Positions 21,501 through 33,000 of a stretch of DNA of 64,000 nt are shown here, in pieces. This stretch comes from Halichondria panicea. Taxonomy: Eukaryota > Porifera > Demospongiae > Suberitida > Halichondriidae. The DNA is taken from positions 17,815,018-17,879,017 of the forward strand of contig NC_087377.1 of NCBI RefSeq assembly GCF_963675165.1, written 5' to 3'. Below the pieces are notes generated by a model, which saw only the letters and a list, made by a program, of their open reading frames with translations, was not told the origin of the DNA and did not search any database. The position numbers and the translations under genes were made by a program. The stretch's first letter is position 1; every line of letters begins with the position of its first letter.

Positions 21501-23338
21501 ATTATAGATCCCACTTGAGTGTATTTAGCAGGGAACTATGAGCTATGATTTGTAGTTCCCAGTAACTGCATGTATAGATTGCTTTTCAGATACCAATTAT
21601 GTTATATTGCTAGCTCAAGTTAGCCAATGAACAGTGGGATCTAAAATAACCATGAATTATTTTGTAGCTGATTTAATGATTTGATTATTAATTTTGCTTC
21701 ATGCAGGTGCTCCTCATGTCAGTGTGTTTGGTGATACACACTTTTACCTGTATGACTCCTACCGTCTTCACTGTCTGACGTTGTGGGCTTCTGAGGATGA
21801 TGTCATCACCCCTTCATGGACTCTGACCTTTCAGCTCGTCCTTGACCCCACGGTATATGACCTGGTCGCAAACACTTCCATCGTATTATCACCCGAGGAG
21901 GTGCAGCTCGTTGTGATGGACAATGATGGTACGTGGGACCATATCAGTACAGTATGTACGTACTTTCAAAATGAAGGGGACCTATAGACTAGCATTAAAA
22001 TAGAGAATTTTTGAATGGCCATAACTTTCGTTTCGTTGGTCCAATAATGTTAATTTTATCGCTTAGAGAGAGGTCTTTCAGATGACGTGTTAAATAATTT
22101 CCTGAAAATAATTATGGAATTATGGCCTGTTTTAAATTTGGGATTTGAGCATACCATCTGAGCAGGCTTCTTCGAAGGTTATAAAATCGTTCAATTTGGA
22201 CTGTCAGAACTCTAGTTCTAGAAAATTAAGTATAGTTAGTATCCCTCACTCTCTCCGCCTGTTTGACCCTTAACCCTTTGACCTTTCTCGTACCCCACCC
22301 CTTGACCCTTGACCCCTGCAGGTATCCCTAATACCCCCTCCGATGTTAAGGCCCAACTGATCAACCAAGGCAAGGATATGCTCGTTATATGGACCGCCAC
22401 GTCCACCCCCTTACAGCCAGTCGAGCAATACGTGGTCGAGGTTGAAGGTCAAACTACGCAAGTTATAAGGCGACAGACAAATATCCATGATGACGATGTC
22501 CGACATCGATACGTCACCACGGATACGGAGATTATCGTACAAGGCATTAAACGTGGCATGGCGTACTCGGTGATTGTATGTGCTGAAAACACTATAGGAC
22601 GTACTTGTGTAGAGCCCGTAATGATAAATGGCAGTGCTTTTGTTGAGGGTCCTCGAACTGGAGGGATACTACTCGGAGGGAGTGGGCGTGGTCTGCCTGT
22701 GTGGGTGTATGTTGTGAGTGGAGTAGTGTTGGTGGTGATGGTGGCTGTACTAGCGTGTCTGTTAGGACTCTGCTTCTGTTATAGAGCTAAGAAGATCAAC
22801 AGCTACTACCCAAGCGAGCAAGGTGAGTGATCTGTCTCTTTAGTATTATATCTAATTCGAATTTCTCTTTAACTTTTTTGCTTTGTTTGCTATTATTTTT
22901 AATAACTATTTGTTATTCTTATCTTGCAGAGAACAAGATGAATAAGGACACAAGTAGTAAAGAAATGTACGTCGTAACCATTATAGTCGCTACATATAGC
23001 TATACCAATTGTTTGTCTATAGCGGGTATATTTCGAGGGTATAAATGTTTGCAGTTCTCTCTGATTAAGCATGTACCGCGAACATTTATACCCACGAATG
23101 CTGCAAAAAGACTGTTATATTCCGCAAAAATTTTCCTAGGGTCATTCCACGAAAGTCCAAATATACCCACTATATGGTAATCAAATGTGTCTATATAGTT
23201 CGATATATTATCTTGTTTTTTTTGTCCCCATGCAGTTACAAAGTAACCCCGTCTAGTGATGGTGGAGACAATAGCACTGCCTCAACTGAGTGGGAACTCA
23301 TTACCAGCAGCAAGGACTTTAAACTTAACATTGTCTGA
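18570..23338 (+). CDS. Single-pass membrane protein: Calx-beta x3, FN3, TM (gene 3)
   Basis: Ten exons give 618 residues: 18570-18648, 19031-19219, 19568-19786, 20339-20491, 20689-20892, 21286-21435, 21707-21928, 22322-22822, 22930-22966, 23236-23338 (TGA). Exon 1 encodes a signal peptide (SLQWCLSVLWLSVLL). Exons 2+3, 4+5 and 6+7 make three divergent Calx-beta domains (SLGFAEDD start; ends IQDNDS and VMDNDG). Exon 8 holds an FN3 domain (PSDVKAQLI, MLVIWTATS, YSVIVCAEN) followed by a TM segment (VWVYVVSGVVLVVMVAVLAC) and a basic stop-transfer RAKK. Exons 9-10 add a short Ser/Thr-rich cytoplasmic tail ending LNIV. Exons of 219, 204 and 501 nt are shared with gene 4, its tandem paralogue. It looks like an adhesion or recognition receptor; ligand and signalling are unknown. 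Confidence 0.87.
19314..19500. mobile_element. Foldback element, GTATTACTAGAAT family, in gene 3 intron
   Basis: It begins CGTATTACTAGAATGTTTTG and carries the acacacgatccttgccagaa and ctgctgatttggctcat blocks shared with the 1706-1930 copy. Confidence 0.6.
19795..20056 (+). repeat. Intronic minisatellite (ggggtgtggtaggggactagaag)
   Basis: About seven imperfect copies of a 30-45 bp unit built on GTGTGGTAGGGGACTA follow directly after the third exon of gene 3. It is confined to the intron. Confidence 0.75.
21050..21160. repeat. Short repeat of the TATAGCGGGT / tacgaaat family in gene 3 intron
   Basis: It carries attcaggatagttacgttt, attgcggtcgaataat and caacccgctatat, the core blocks of the family also found at 46020, 49440, 50380 and 59590. 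Confidence 0.5.
22004..22222. repeat. Palindromic interspersed repeat (GGCCATAACTTT family) in gene 3 intron
   Basis: It opens with gaatggccataactttcg and closes with the inverse-type block gactgtcagaactctagttc, with agagagaggtctttcaga inside. It matches repeats in the KMT2 introns at 56130 and 58210. Confidence 0.55.
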
Positions 23339-23466
23339 ACACTGGCTGAAACTTGTGATCATTTTTATGCTCTTCTCTGTGTCACTTCCATTTATACTGT
23401 ACTGTAGTGTTTTGTTGTATGCATGGTCAGTGAATTTGTGCATGCACGGCAGAACAGAGTGGGGTT

Positions 23467-23571
23467 CTAGCCTCGATCCCAGGCCGAGTTTTCGCTTTTA
23501 TAACGGTAGGCGAACAACTGTTGTTTGCCTAACCGTTATAAAAGCGAAAACTCGGCCTGGGATCGAGGCTA
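23467..23571. mobile_element. hAT-like MITE, TAGCCTCGA family, with 8-bp target duplication
   Basis: A near-perfect palindrome: TAGCCTCGATCCCAGGCCGA at the left and its inverse complement at the right. GTGGGGTT flanks both sides (23459-23466 and 23572-23579). It is 105 bp and lies between genes 3 and 4. Confidence 0.85.
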
Positions 23572-23726
23572 GTGGGGTTCCTAAAGGTCATGTTCTATTA
23601 GAACAAAATCGGCCTGGGAAAGCGCGCATGCACAGCAATGAATGTGATCTGGAAGCTATGCATAAAATTTATAAGTAAATAAATAACAACGACAAGTAGT
23701 CTCTATCACATAAACCAGCTCTTGAA

Positions 23727-26646
23727 ATGGCTATGAGGCTTATCTGCATTGCAGTTGCGTTGCTTGGATACGCTACAGTTGCACGTCTTCAAGGAGGTAA
23801 GTAAGCAATGCGGTTTAGAGCTAGAGAGCTACCGGTATCTAGCTGACCACACTATCTCTTGTTCGCATGTGCAGGTGCCGTCGTTAATGTGCAATTCTCG
23901 GAGAGTGACTATGAACGACACGAGGAGGCAGACTCACTGGCTCTCACTGTGTCCCTAGTGGGACCGAGCATTAATGATAATAATGTAGCATTGCAAGTTA
24001 ATGCATATACACGCCAGCAATTCGTTTCTCGAGGAATCACTTGCAACAATCCTCCTAATTTCTCTGTTGAAATAGCTGATGAAGGAGAAGGTCTATAGTT
24101 CTACTATAGCTACGAATGTGAAGATTATACGTTATTTATTTACTTACAGAAACGGAGCTTGTCAGCAATTTCACCACCTGCTCTGGAGTTCCATCCGCAG
24201 AGCCCGGGACGAAAATCTTATGTTCATTCGATATAGTTCAAGATGGCAGCCTTGAGAGGGACGAGTATTTAGTATTTGTGATGAGGCTAACGAACAATAA
24301 TGGCTATAACGTGAACGTGGGGAGAGACTGTACTATTGGCAGAATTTCTGCCCACGAATCTCTCGCAGGTAAAGCTAAAAATTATATTGTACAAGATGTA
24401 TATTTATACCATTTTTCTGTAGTTTTGACTGAAATAGGCTATCCTTTGGTAATAACGAATAGTGCTGAACTGATTGAGGTCAATGAAGGGTCATCCATCG
24501 TATTCCACATTGAGAAGAGATTCCAGACGGAACTGGACATCACTGTTAAATTTGAGATCAGCAACGACCCACCTGTTAGCAGCAATCCACTTCTGTCAGG
24601 ATCATCACAAAGTAATAGTCTTATCTCTCTGTTATATAACTATACTGGTTCTTTATAATATTATAGATGATGATTTTATTATCAGTCAAGTGATAATTCC
24701 AGCTGGAACAAGTAGTGTAGATATTCCCATGGAGATTGTCGATGATGCGTTGGTTGAAAGAACTGAATATCTTAGTATAATCTTTTTATCCAGAGTTTCT
24801 GGTCTCGATATCGGCAGTGAATTGCCGATAGCTAATAATAGGTTCAACGTCGCTATTCATGATAATGATGGTAAGGCTATAGTACTGTATAGTTCAAAGA
24901 ATGTATACTTCAACTCCTTATTGCAGTTTTGAGAGGTGGTCTTGATACACCAAATGACGTGGTAACTGTAACAGAAGGGAAAAAACTGGTGATATGTGCT
25001 GAAGTTATTGAACTTGATCAAATAAACGTACTGAGGCAGACTGCCCTGGAGCTGAGAGTTGTGGATGGATCAGCAATGAGTATGCGCATGCGTATATTAC
25101 TGTTAGAAAATGGATACATAATACAGCTTATATAGTAACTTTAAAATTCAAATTAATTGTTCGTTAGGTGGGACACACTTCAATTATTTTATGAATGGAG
25201 GAGGCTCTTCTATTATCAACCTGGAGGAGGGACCTGGTTGCATTACCATCTACACCATGGACAATGCACTTGCAGAGGGAAACAAGATGTTGCAGGTGGA
25301 CTTGATTGACAATATTCTGGCGGAACTATCGGACCCAGCTGATGCAGAGAGCTACAGGCAGTTGAACGTGATCGAACCAACTACAGTCACTGTTGTTATT
25401 AGAGATGACGAAGGTATTGGATTATGATAACTAATCAATGAAACAGTGAAATTGTATATGCAGATGATATAATTATGATGATGGTAGCTATAGCCTAATA
25501 TTTAATTATAAAATAGCACGATATTACGATATGGAAGGTAAAGTAGTCATCATGCACATTGCATATTTTGGGGGATGGTTTTCAGGAAGGTATTCAGGAA
25601 GGTATTCATGATCATTATCAACAGCAACTATGTAAACACTTCCTCCTTGCATACATTCCAGGCATTGTTATTCATACATGTAGGCGGCTAACAATTCCCC
25701 TGTCTATTATTTCGATCACATGTATATAATTATATGTTAATGCTTATTGTATTCATTACATCATTGTTTGGTCTCCTCTACGCTGCACATTCCCCTCCCC
25801 TCTCGCTCTGCTATAATTTATTGCTTCATACTGTTTTTTGGCTGCTATAATTATGGGGGTCTATGCATATTTTACTCTCATCCACACACACACATGCAGG
25901 TCCACCTAATCAGCCTAACATCATGATAATAGGAAGCGTACCGAGCATAGGTAGTCAACTGCGTATCACCTGGGAGACAGGAGACGAGGACGGTACTCAT
26001 CCATTTGTCTGTCACTTCGGTATCATAACTGAGCGTTCCAATGATTTGGAGAAAGAGATTTCTTTCGACTTTAACTTGTGCAATATGGACCCTCCGTCTA
26101 CAAGCAAGCAGTTTAACTTCCAAAACTTTGACCCAATCAAGACATATACAGTGGTTGTATGCTCCAAGAATTTGCTTGGACACAATTGCAGTGATCCTGT
26201 TGTAGTCTACGAGCCCGTGCTTTCGCCAGGGCCGGGGTCAGTACTGTACAAAGAGCCTACACTGTCCCCAGGCATTATTGCTGTCATTGTGATTGTAGTA
26301 CTGATAGTTGTATCCTGTTGCCTAGTGCTCGTTCTATTATTGGTATTCTGCCTGTGTTGTAAGGAGACGTTGTATAAAAACTATCGTCCTGAGAAAAGAG
26401 GTAAGTATGCCTCAGTGCATACAATACAATGTTGTGTCTACAAATCTTTTGTTTACTTGTACACATTCAATACTATTGTAGCTCCAGTGTTCCATGAATA
26501 ACATTATGAATGAAATCGTATGAAACTGTATGTACAGTCATGAGTTACTTGTGAATTGTGTTCTTTTTGTACAGAACAAAAGTTTGGAGCTCTAGCTCAC
26601 GGGTAAGATATAAACTTAGCTCTACTTAAGACTCTGTGCACACACG

Positions 26647-26698
<52 letters not shown>

Positions 26699-26892
26699 CA
26701 CACTCCACATACACACACACACACACACCTCACACTCCACACACACACACACACACCTCACACTCCACACACACACACACACCACACACACACACACCTC
26801 ACACTCCACACACACACACACACAGCCATGATGCACGCTATCTGTCAGAAGAATCAGTTGAAGATAAAGCAGAGCCACATGTGTACTCATGA
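23727..26892 (+). CDS. Single-pass membrane protein: Calx-beta x3, FN3, TM (gene 4)
   Basis: Ten exons give 630 residues: 23727-23796, 23875-24090, 24150-24368, 24423-24611, 24667-24870, 24927-25079, 25168-25413, 25900-26400, 26575-26602, 26826-26892 (TGA). Exon 1 is a signal peptide (MRLICIAVALLGYATVA). Exons 2-7 form three Calx-beta domains (starts VNVQFSESDY; ends IHDNDG and IRDDEG). Exon 8 contains an FN3 domain (LRITWETGD, YTVVVCSKN), then the TM segment IIAVIVIVVLIVVSCCLVLV, a Cys-rich juxtamembrane stretch and KETLYKNYRPEKR. The tail ends EPHVYS and has several tyrosines. The donor of exon 2 (GTCTAT) is weak but the frame supports it. The last three exons are copied at 43.6-44.1 kb. 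Probably an adhesion or recognition receptor paired with gene 3. Confidence 0.87.
26650..26825 (+). repeat. Large CA microsatellite ending at a gene 4 splice acceptor
   Basis: Runs of (CA)n broken by cctcacactcca repeat four times and end directly in CACAG at the acceptor of the last gene 4 exon. A shorter version precedes the equivalent exon at 44019. Confidence 0.85.
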
Positions 26893-27192
26893 GCACAGCC
26901 ACTGAACACCACCTATTTGATAAGATGAGCATTCTATAAAGCTTTACACGTATAACCAACTCAAACACATTATTTTTAAAACATCCTTTTTACTTCTTTG
27001 ATAGCAACAGATAACATTTTTTACCCTCTTCTACTTTTATAATTGTTTTTCTTCATTGTGAATTGTTTTTATTGCTCCCAAACGTGTTAGCATTGGGATA
27101 TGGGTAGAGCTGAAACTAAAGTATTGCGCATGCGCATACGAGCCCCACCCCCTTCTAGACATGTGCAGAGTCAAGCCTAAAAGATAACAACA
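26893..27192 (+). promoter_or_regulatory. Gene 4 3' region and EF-hand gene (copy A) promoter
   Basis: TTGCGCATGCGCATACGAGC begins at 27124 and contains the palindrome TGCGCATGCGCA, which fits the NRF1 consensus. The same block precedes the ATGGCAGC start in the copies at about 43503 and 44300. No TATA box is evident. Confidence 0.45.
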
Positions 27193-27412
27193 ATGGCAGC
27201 TAAACGCCCTCATCCGGACGCACTGAAAAGAAGAGACAGCACTATAAAAGTAAGCCTTTAGCCAACTTTATATATAGAGCAAGACTTAACGCGTTGCCTT
27301 ACGTATGCAGCGCTTTCACGGTGATGAGGAGGACGCGTTTGTGGATGGAGTACACTTGTCAGAGGACAGCCTCGCGATGATTACTGATCTATTCAAGGTA
27401 AGGCGCACTATA

Positions 27413-27444
<32 letters not shown>

Positions 27445-27820
27445 ACATGTGACCTATTCATCCTCTCCCCTCAAGTTGATCGATCGAAACAGCGATGGAA
27501 AACTCGACATTTTGGACTTTTCCCTCGACGGAACTTACGCAACCACCCACTTCCAAAAATGGCAGGAACTGCGACATCAGTTTGACCTGAACGGTGACGG
27601 CCAAGTCACGGTTGATGAGGTAAACCACACCCATTTTCTTGCCCCCCCCCCCTATTAATGTATCTCCGTATTATAGTTCCGCGGAGCATTTAAGAAAATG
27701 GTGTTGGCGTTGGGCTGTCAGATTCAACCAGGGAGCTTCAAAGACCTCACTATTGACAAGTGTCTAAGAGAGGTGAGTGAATTATTTCTCATGCATGTCA
27801 CTAAAGTCTATTTGTGTTGA
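27193..27820 (+). CDS. Small EF-hand protein, copy A, lacking the final exon
   Basis: Exons 27193-27249, 27311-27397, 27476-27619 and 27677-27772 splice in frame. Two EF loops are visible: DRNSDGKLDILD and DLNGDGQVTVDE, both with good Ca2+ ligands (the first ends in D rather than E). Its near-twin at 44383-45508 has a fifth exon, but here the DNA switches at about 28186 to a copy of the gene 4 exon 9 region and that exon is absent. Reading on through the donor ends at TGA 27818-27820 after 15 extra codons. The coding sequence differs from copy B by one visible amino-acid change (Lys/Thr at residue 12). It is either truncated by the duplication or expressed with an alternative end. Family beyond EF-hand is not recognised. 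Confidence 0.6.
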
Positions 27821-28185
27821 GTTCGACCCGGAAGTTATGTGGTCGATTATGGCTTCATTTATGTGGTGGACAAGTATGCCTGGGACTTCTACATGGAAAA
27901 TGCTAACTTTTAGCTGGTTTGGAGCTTACCAGCTCTACAGCATAATTATAGATAGAAGCGCTTTTTAACAAGGAATCCAACGGTAATATGACAAAGTTAT
28001 GACAACTTTATGAAGGTCAAACTCAACTCTCCCGTTCTCTCCCAGGGTTCTATCTAGGATTAATTGTTTTGGGGGAGAATACGAATTGATTAAGGGTTGT
28101 TCCGGGATCTTTCCCCACGGAAAACCATTAGCAGAACTAGAGGGGAAGCTCCCCCCCAGCCCCATTGGATAGAACCTGGCCTGCT

Positions 28186-28339
28186 TTCCTGTATGCAAAT
28201 TGTATGAAACTGTATGTACAGTCATGAGTCACTTGTGAATTGTGTTCTTTTTTGTACAGAACGAAAGTTTGGAGCTCACTGGTAAGATATAAATTTTGCT
28301 CTACTAAATACACAATCCAAGACTCTGTACACACACGCG

Positions 28340-28400
<61 letters not shown>
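28186..28400 (+). repeat. Broken copy of gene 4 exon 9 with flanking introns
   Basis: The sequence from tgtatgaaactgtatgtaca through gtacagAACGAAAGTTTGG and a degraded donor region matches 26518-26640, then runs into a (CA)n tract with a cgcgcgcg start. No downstream tail exon follows, so it is a duplication remnant. Confidence 0.7.
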
Positions 28401-28755
28401 TTAAATTTTACTTTTTTATACCAATGAGAGAACATTTTTAACCCGAGGCGCGTGGGCGGCCACGGGTTATAGTAGTCTGTCTGTTTGTCTGTTTGTTACC
28501 CGAGGCGCGCGTGGGCGGCCACGGGTATAGTAGTCCGTTGGTCTGTTTGTTAAACGAGCATGCTGACTATAAAAAGGCGTGCCCAGGACAGCTCCGACCG
28601 GATGCAACGGGAAAATGGCGAAAATGAAAAAATGAATTTGCTTGAGTCTTGCAAAAAGACGCCCTTGACTGTATAATGCACATTCTTTACATTCTTACAG
28701 TCTCCTTTTGATACGCCTTCTTCCGCGCTCTCACGAGATAGTAGACATGACATAA

Positions 28756-29444
28756 ACTAAAAACAAAAAATGGCTGTCAAAGTTTATTTTCAAGAAGTGT
28801 TCTCAACCTCAGAAGAAGCCTACTGGGGTTCCACAGGAGCTTTGGTTCGAGACTGAAGATACCAAGCAGATCTTTGTTGATAGAATTGACAGTGCTAAGC
28901 GTTTAATTTTCTTGCTGCCAGAGGTTCATTGGCCATGGAAAAACATGAAGATTTGGCAAACTGATGTTGTTGTTGAAGAAGGTAAGTAGTCTAGTCTATA
29001 GTATAAAATTAAGTAGTATATAGTATACAGTAATGTGACTTTATCAACCTGCGAGTGCTTTTTAACATTAACATTTCATTTTACATGGATAAAGTAACAA
29101 AGTGAAGTGCTGAAAGTCTGGGACAGGGAACACCTAGTGGGTTCGGGTATCGTCCAAGTACCTCCTGAAGAACTGAAATTGATGTACTAGTATTGTAAGT
29201 TTAAAATATCGCACAAACAACAGCTAGGTGTTGTGGCTGTGGTGAAGGGTGACTAGTGACAAAATGGACGTGTGTTTTTTCCGTTCAATTACTAGTGGGT
29301 CATCATGCTCATAGCCACCATGACATTTGTATAATAACCTTCATACATAGAGTCATTATTAATAACGTTCATCTTTTCTCAGGTCGCTTTGAAGGACTAC
29401 CCTCGCTTGTTGACAGTCATCCTGGCATCAACCTATGTATATAG
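28756..29444 (+). CDS. Possible two-exon small gene of unknown function
   Basis: An open stretch 28756-28981 ends at a good donor (GAAGAAG/GTAAGTAG) and joins in frame to 29383-29444 after acceptor TTTTCTCAG, ending TAG. The first part reads PTGVPQELWFETEDTKQIF and then VHWPWKNMKIWQTD, which is not low-complexity. There is no convincing ATG at the front, so a 5' exon would be missing or the frame is relic transposon sequence. I do not recognise the family. Confidence 0.3.
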
Positions 29445-29753
29445 AAAATGTAAGTCTTACTACTGTATCAAGCAATAATTATATCGTTACCTCTCTGGCC
29501 TCTTTTCTGGAGGAAGACTCACTGCTATAGGGGTTGGTAGTTCTATTATTCATTCCCACGTTATTCCTCCAAAGCATAACATAGACCACATCCCATGTAC
29601 TCGCAACTTTCATCAGGCCTACAAATGTTTATACTACTGACTCGGCTGACCTGTATTTCCAAAACTTACCTATTATTCTCACTAATGTGCCCATGATACC
29701 AGCATAATTCTTCCCCAAAAATTATGCTCAAAATTATGCCAGCACTACCAACC

Positions 29754-30323
29754 CTAGCCTCCTTCACCGGCCTTTGAAAGAAGGCCTGCTATCGACTGCT
29801 TGCGCATGCGCCAAATTATTGGATTTTTTCCCCGTAAATATTCCTATAATACTTGATACATCAGAGAAAATATCCTAAAAGTCATACACAGAGCTATATA
29901 GCTAGCTAGCTAGAGACAGAGCTGTGTAAGTTTGTTGTACTGCTATTTTCTTCTGATAGAATCAGTAGTAGACTTTCACCAAAGTTAGTGTTAAATGGGC
30001 GTGGCCTGTCCATATTGGCTCTTATCAGCCGTCACTCCTTTCAGACGATCGTCATCCACACTGTTGCAGGCTGTGAGTCTTTTGTTAACATAGCAGGCTA
30101 AGGGTAGCTATCAGAGAATGCTATCCGATGGGCTAGAAACCTTCAATCGAACTTACTATCTACTTCCTTCAATCCACTTCCTTTCGTTGTGATGTCATAG
30201 TTTTACTGAGCATAAACGATGTTATCCAAAGCCCCCAGATACCGGGGGGATATTAGCGCATGCGCAAGCAGTCGATACCAGGCCCACTTCCCTAGTGGGA
30301 AGTACGGCCTGGGATCGAGGCTA
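29754..30323. mobile_element. hAT-like element, TAGCCTCGA family, with perfect 8-bp target duplication
   Basis: TACCAACC flanks both sides (29746-29753 and 30324-30331). The ends share CTAGCCTC with inverse GATCGAGGCTA, and long inner arms (gcctg..tatcgactgcttgcgcatgcgc and its inverse at 30257) extend the foldback. The 570-bp interior has no transposase. Confidence 0.85.
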
Positions 30324-31016
30324 TACCAACCCCTACCCGGGAGAGCTCTCACTTGTTTGCACCCCACTCTACAACTCTAAATGATAGCAAAGATTTGTTT
30401 GATATACTGACATTAATTAATGCTGATATAAATTCTTTTCAGAATCAATTTCGTCAACTTTCTACAATGCACAATGGCGTAGTCTCAAGTCTCAATGCCG
30501 TCTATTTATATGCAAGAAAGCAAGGAAAACTCTTTGGAAGAGTTCACTGGAGTAATGCTCACTGTAGCTAACCTGGAGCTGAATAGACATAGCCTTTTAC
30601 TGTACCTACAGACCTACCTGAGCATTATTTATTTGTCAGCCATAATCATAAATTTTTATTTTTGTCTTTTTGATTCTGTTAAAAAAGAAAACCCACCAGG
30701 AATGTATTCCCTTCCCTTCTGTGTATTTTTTTTAGTGTTCACGGTGTGTATGAATGGGTTCTGAGCGCTTTTGCGCAAGAGAAAAAAACAGCTCGTTACT
30801 AAGGCTTGAATGAAATTTTCGGGGTCAAAGGTCGCGTCCTGGGCAGCTCTTTTTATACTCAAAACTCGCTCCGGGATCCGGAAGTTGCTAATCCGGTAAT
30901 TAAAGCCAACATGCTCGTTTAACCCGAGGCGCGTGGGCGGCCACGGGTTATAGTAGTCGTTTGGTTTGTTACCCGAGGCCGTGCCGCGGCCAGCGGGTAT
31001 AGTAGTCTGTTGGTTT

Positions 31017-33000
31017 GTTTGTTTGTTTGTTTGTTTGTGATGGGGTTTTCTACTCACCTGGATGCCATAGCGCTGCGTTTGCAGCATAGATAGCCTTCAC
31101 ACAACAATATCTTGATTTAAATAGTGGCAGATTTTGATGTTAAAGTTTCTTTGTCGAATAAAAGCGAGCAAAAGCTAAACTTGCCCGTTGGCAGCTGCTA
31201 ACTACACGCGGCCTTTATTCGAGATACCCTATGTTACATTGTGATTTTTCCACATGGGTTACTTACAGCTGACGTGATCCTGTACCAGAAACAATGGAAC
31301 AGGGTCACTAAAGTAGAAAGCTAGAATTACTACCTCTGCTGACTAGGTATTTGCAGCTGAAGTGATCCCGTAACATGAATAAGGGCCAAGAAAGTAGAAT
31401 TGTGACTAGTTGTTGTTGACTGACTCTGGATCCTATACTCTAGCCTGGAAGGAGCCATACTTCTCTTAGTCTAAGACTCCAGGCTTCTTTGCTGTGATCC
31501 CAGTCCACAGTGCATGTCTCATGTGACATACTCAATGTTTCAGCATCCCTACAGTCTGGTTTAGTTTTATTGCTCTTGAGTTGCTGTGCTAGTCATACAT
31601 GCTACATGCACTGCATTATCACTCTTCTGGTTTCTTTATTATCATGTCACCAGCCGAGGGTTTGCACTTTAGTGCTCTAGTTTGTTTGTTTGTTTGTTTG
31701 TTTGTTTGTGACAGGTGAATCTACTCACCTGGATGCCACAGCACTGCGTTTACAGCATGGATAGCCTTCATACAACAAGTTATTAATTTTAATAGTGGCA
31801 GAATTTCATGTTAAATCTTCGTTGTCAAATAAAAACGAGCAAAAGCTAAGAAGCTTGTGACTGGGTCTGCTTACCTGGATGCTCTAGCACTGCGTTTACA
31901 GCATGGGTAGCCTCCACACAACAAGTCAGTACTTCTAATAGTGGCAGCTTTCGGTGTTAAAGCTTTGTTGTCTAATAAAAGCGAGCAAAATGTAGCTTGA
32001 ACAGAACTTGCACATGCGTTACTTATAACTGAACTGATCCTGTACCAGGTCCAGAAACAATGGAACAGGGTCACTAAAGTAGAAAGCTGTATATACCAGG
32101 AACAATATTGGAACAGGGTCACTAAAGCAGAAAGCTTGCTTTAGCTGACTGGGATCCATGCAGGACCTGGAGCCATACTTCTCTGAGACTCCATGCTTCT
32201 TTGCTGTGATCCTAATCCACAGTGCATATATTTATAGTACTACTACCTGTTCTTAAATGTTTCAGCATGCCTCCAGTCTGGTTTAGTTTTATTGCTCCTG
32301 AGTTGCTGTGCAAGTCATGCATGATGATGATAACAACATCACTATATGCACTGCATTATATCAGTCTTCTGGTTTCTTTATAATCATGTCACCAGCCGAG
32401 GGTTTGCACTTTAGTGCTCTAGTTTGTTTGTTTGTTTGTTTGTTTGTAACGAGTATATCTACTCACCTGGATGCCATAGCACTGCGTTTGCAGCATAGGT
32501 AGTCTTCACACAACAATATCTTGGTTTAAATAGTGGCAGATTTTGATGTTAAAGCTTCTTTGTCGAGTAAAAGCGAGCAAAAGCTAAGAAGCTTAAACTT
32601 GCCACGTGGCCTTGAGTCAAGGTACGGGATCACTTCAGCTAAAAATATCTAGTCAAGGCTTGATTATGTATTTTCAGCTGAAGTGATCCCGTACCAGGAA
32701 CAATTGAATACGGTCAAGAAAAAGTAGAATTGTGTGACTAAGGTTGTTGACTGACTCTGGATCCTATACGTACTCCAGCCTGGAAGGAGCCATACTTCTC
32801 TTAGTCTAAGACTCCAGGCTTCTTTGCTGTGATCCCAGTCCATGTGCACATTGTTACTTTAGTTTTGAGTTTAGTTTTATTGCTCCTGAGTTGCTGTGCA
32901 AGTCATACATGATAACAACATCACTATATGCACTGCATTATATTTCTGGTTGCTTTTTAATCATGTCACCAGCCGAGGGTTTGCACTTTAGTGCTCTAGT
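31017..33000. repeat. Three tandem ~0.6-0.75 kb repeat units starting with (GTTT)n
   Basis: Units begin near 31017, 31680 and 32423. Each has (GTTTGTTT)n, then ctactcacctggatgccata, gtttgcagcat, aaaagcgagcaaaagctaa and an aacagggtcac block, and ends with tgtcaccagccgagggtttg. An extra partial unit starts near 31863. No coding sequence is supported. Confidence 0.75.

Larger units (their letters stand above)
28430..31006. mobile_element. Composite repeat element bounded by inverted GTTAAACGAGCATG and CCCGAGGCGCG blocks
   Basis: GTTAAACGAGCATG at 28549-28562 is matched by its inverse complement at 30910-30923, and cgtgcccaggac by gtcctgggca at about 30836. Outside these, the block ACCCGAGGCGCGTGGGCGGC with a following tatagtagtc occurs twice on each side (28440, 28498, 30922, 30969). 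Inside lie a small spliced ORF and a later hAT-like MITE. It may be a degenerate DNA transposon; no transposase is recognised. Confidence 0.45.

Noticed and set aside
26597-26968. Long minus-strand frame rich in Val-Cys repeats
   Set aside because: It is the translation of the (TG)n side of a microsatellite; gene 4 exons lie on the other strand.
28137-28394. Minus-strand frame with Cys-Val run
   Set aside because: It is microsatellite translation over a duplicated gene 4 fragment.
30656-31087. Minus-strand frame of 143 codons
   Set aside because: It crosses the (GTTT)n tract and the CCCGAGGCG repeat; the reading is repeat translation, not a gene.
31017-33000. Possible CRISPR-like or ordered direct repeats
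   Set aside because: The units are about 0.6-0.75 kb with divergent interiors, and the genome is eukaryotic; this is a satellite or transposon array.
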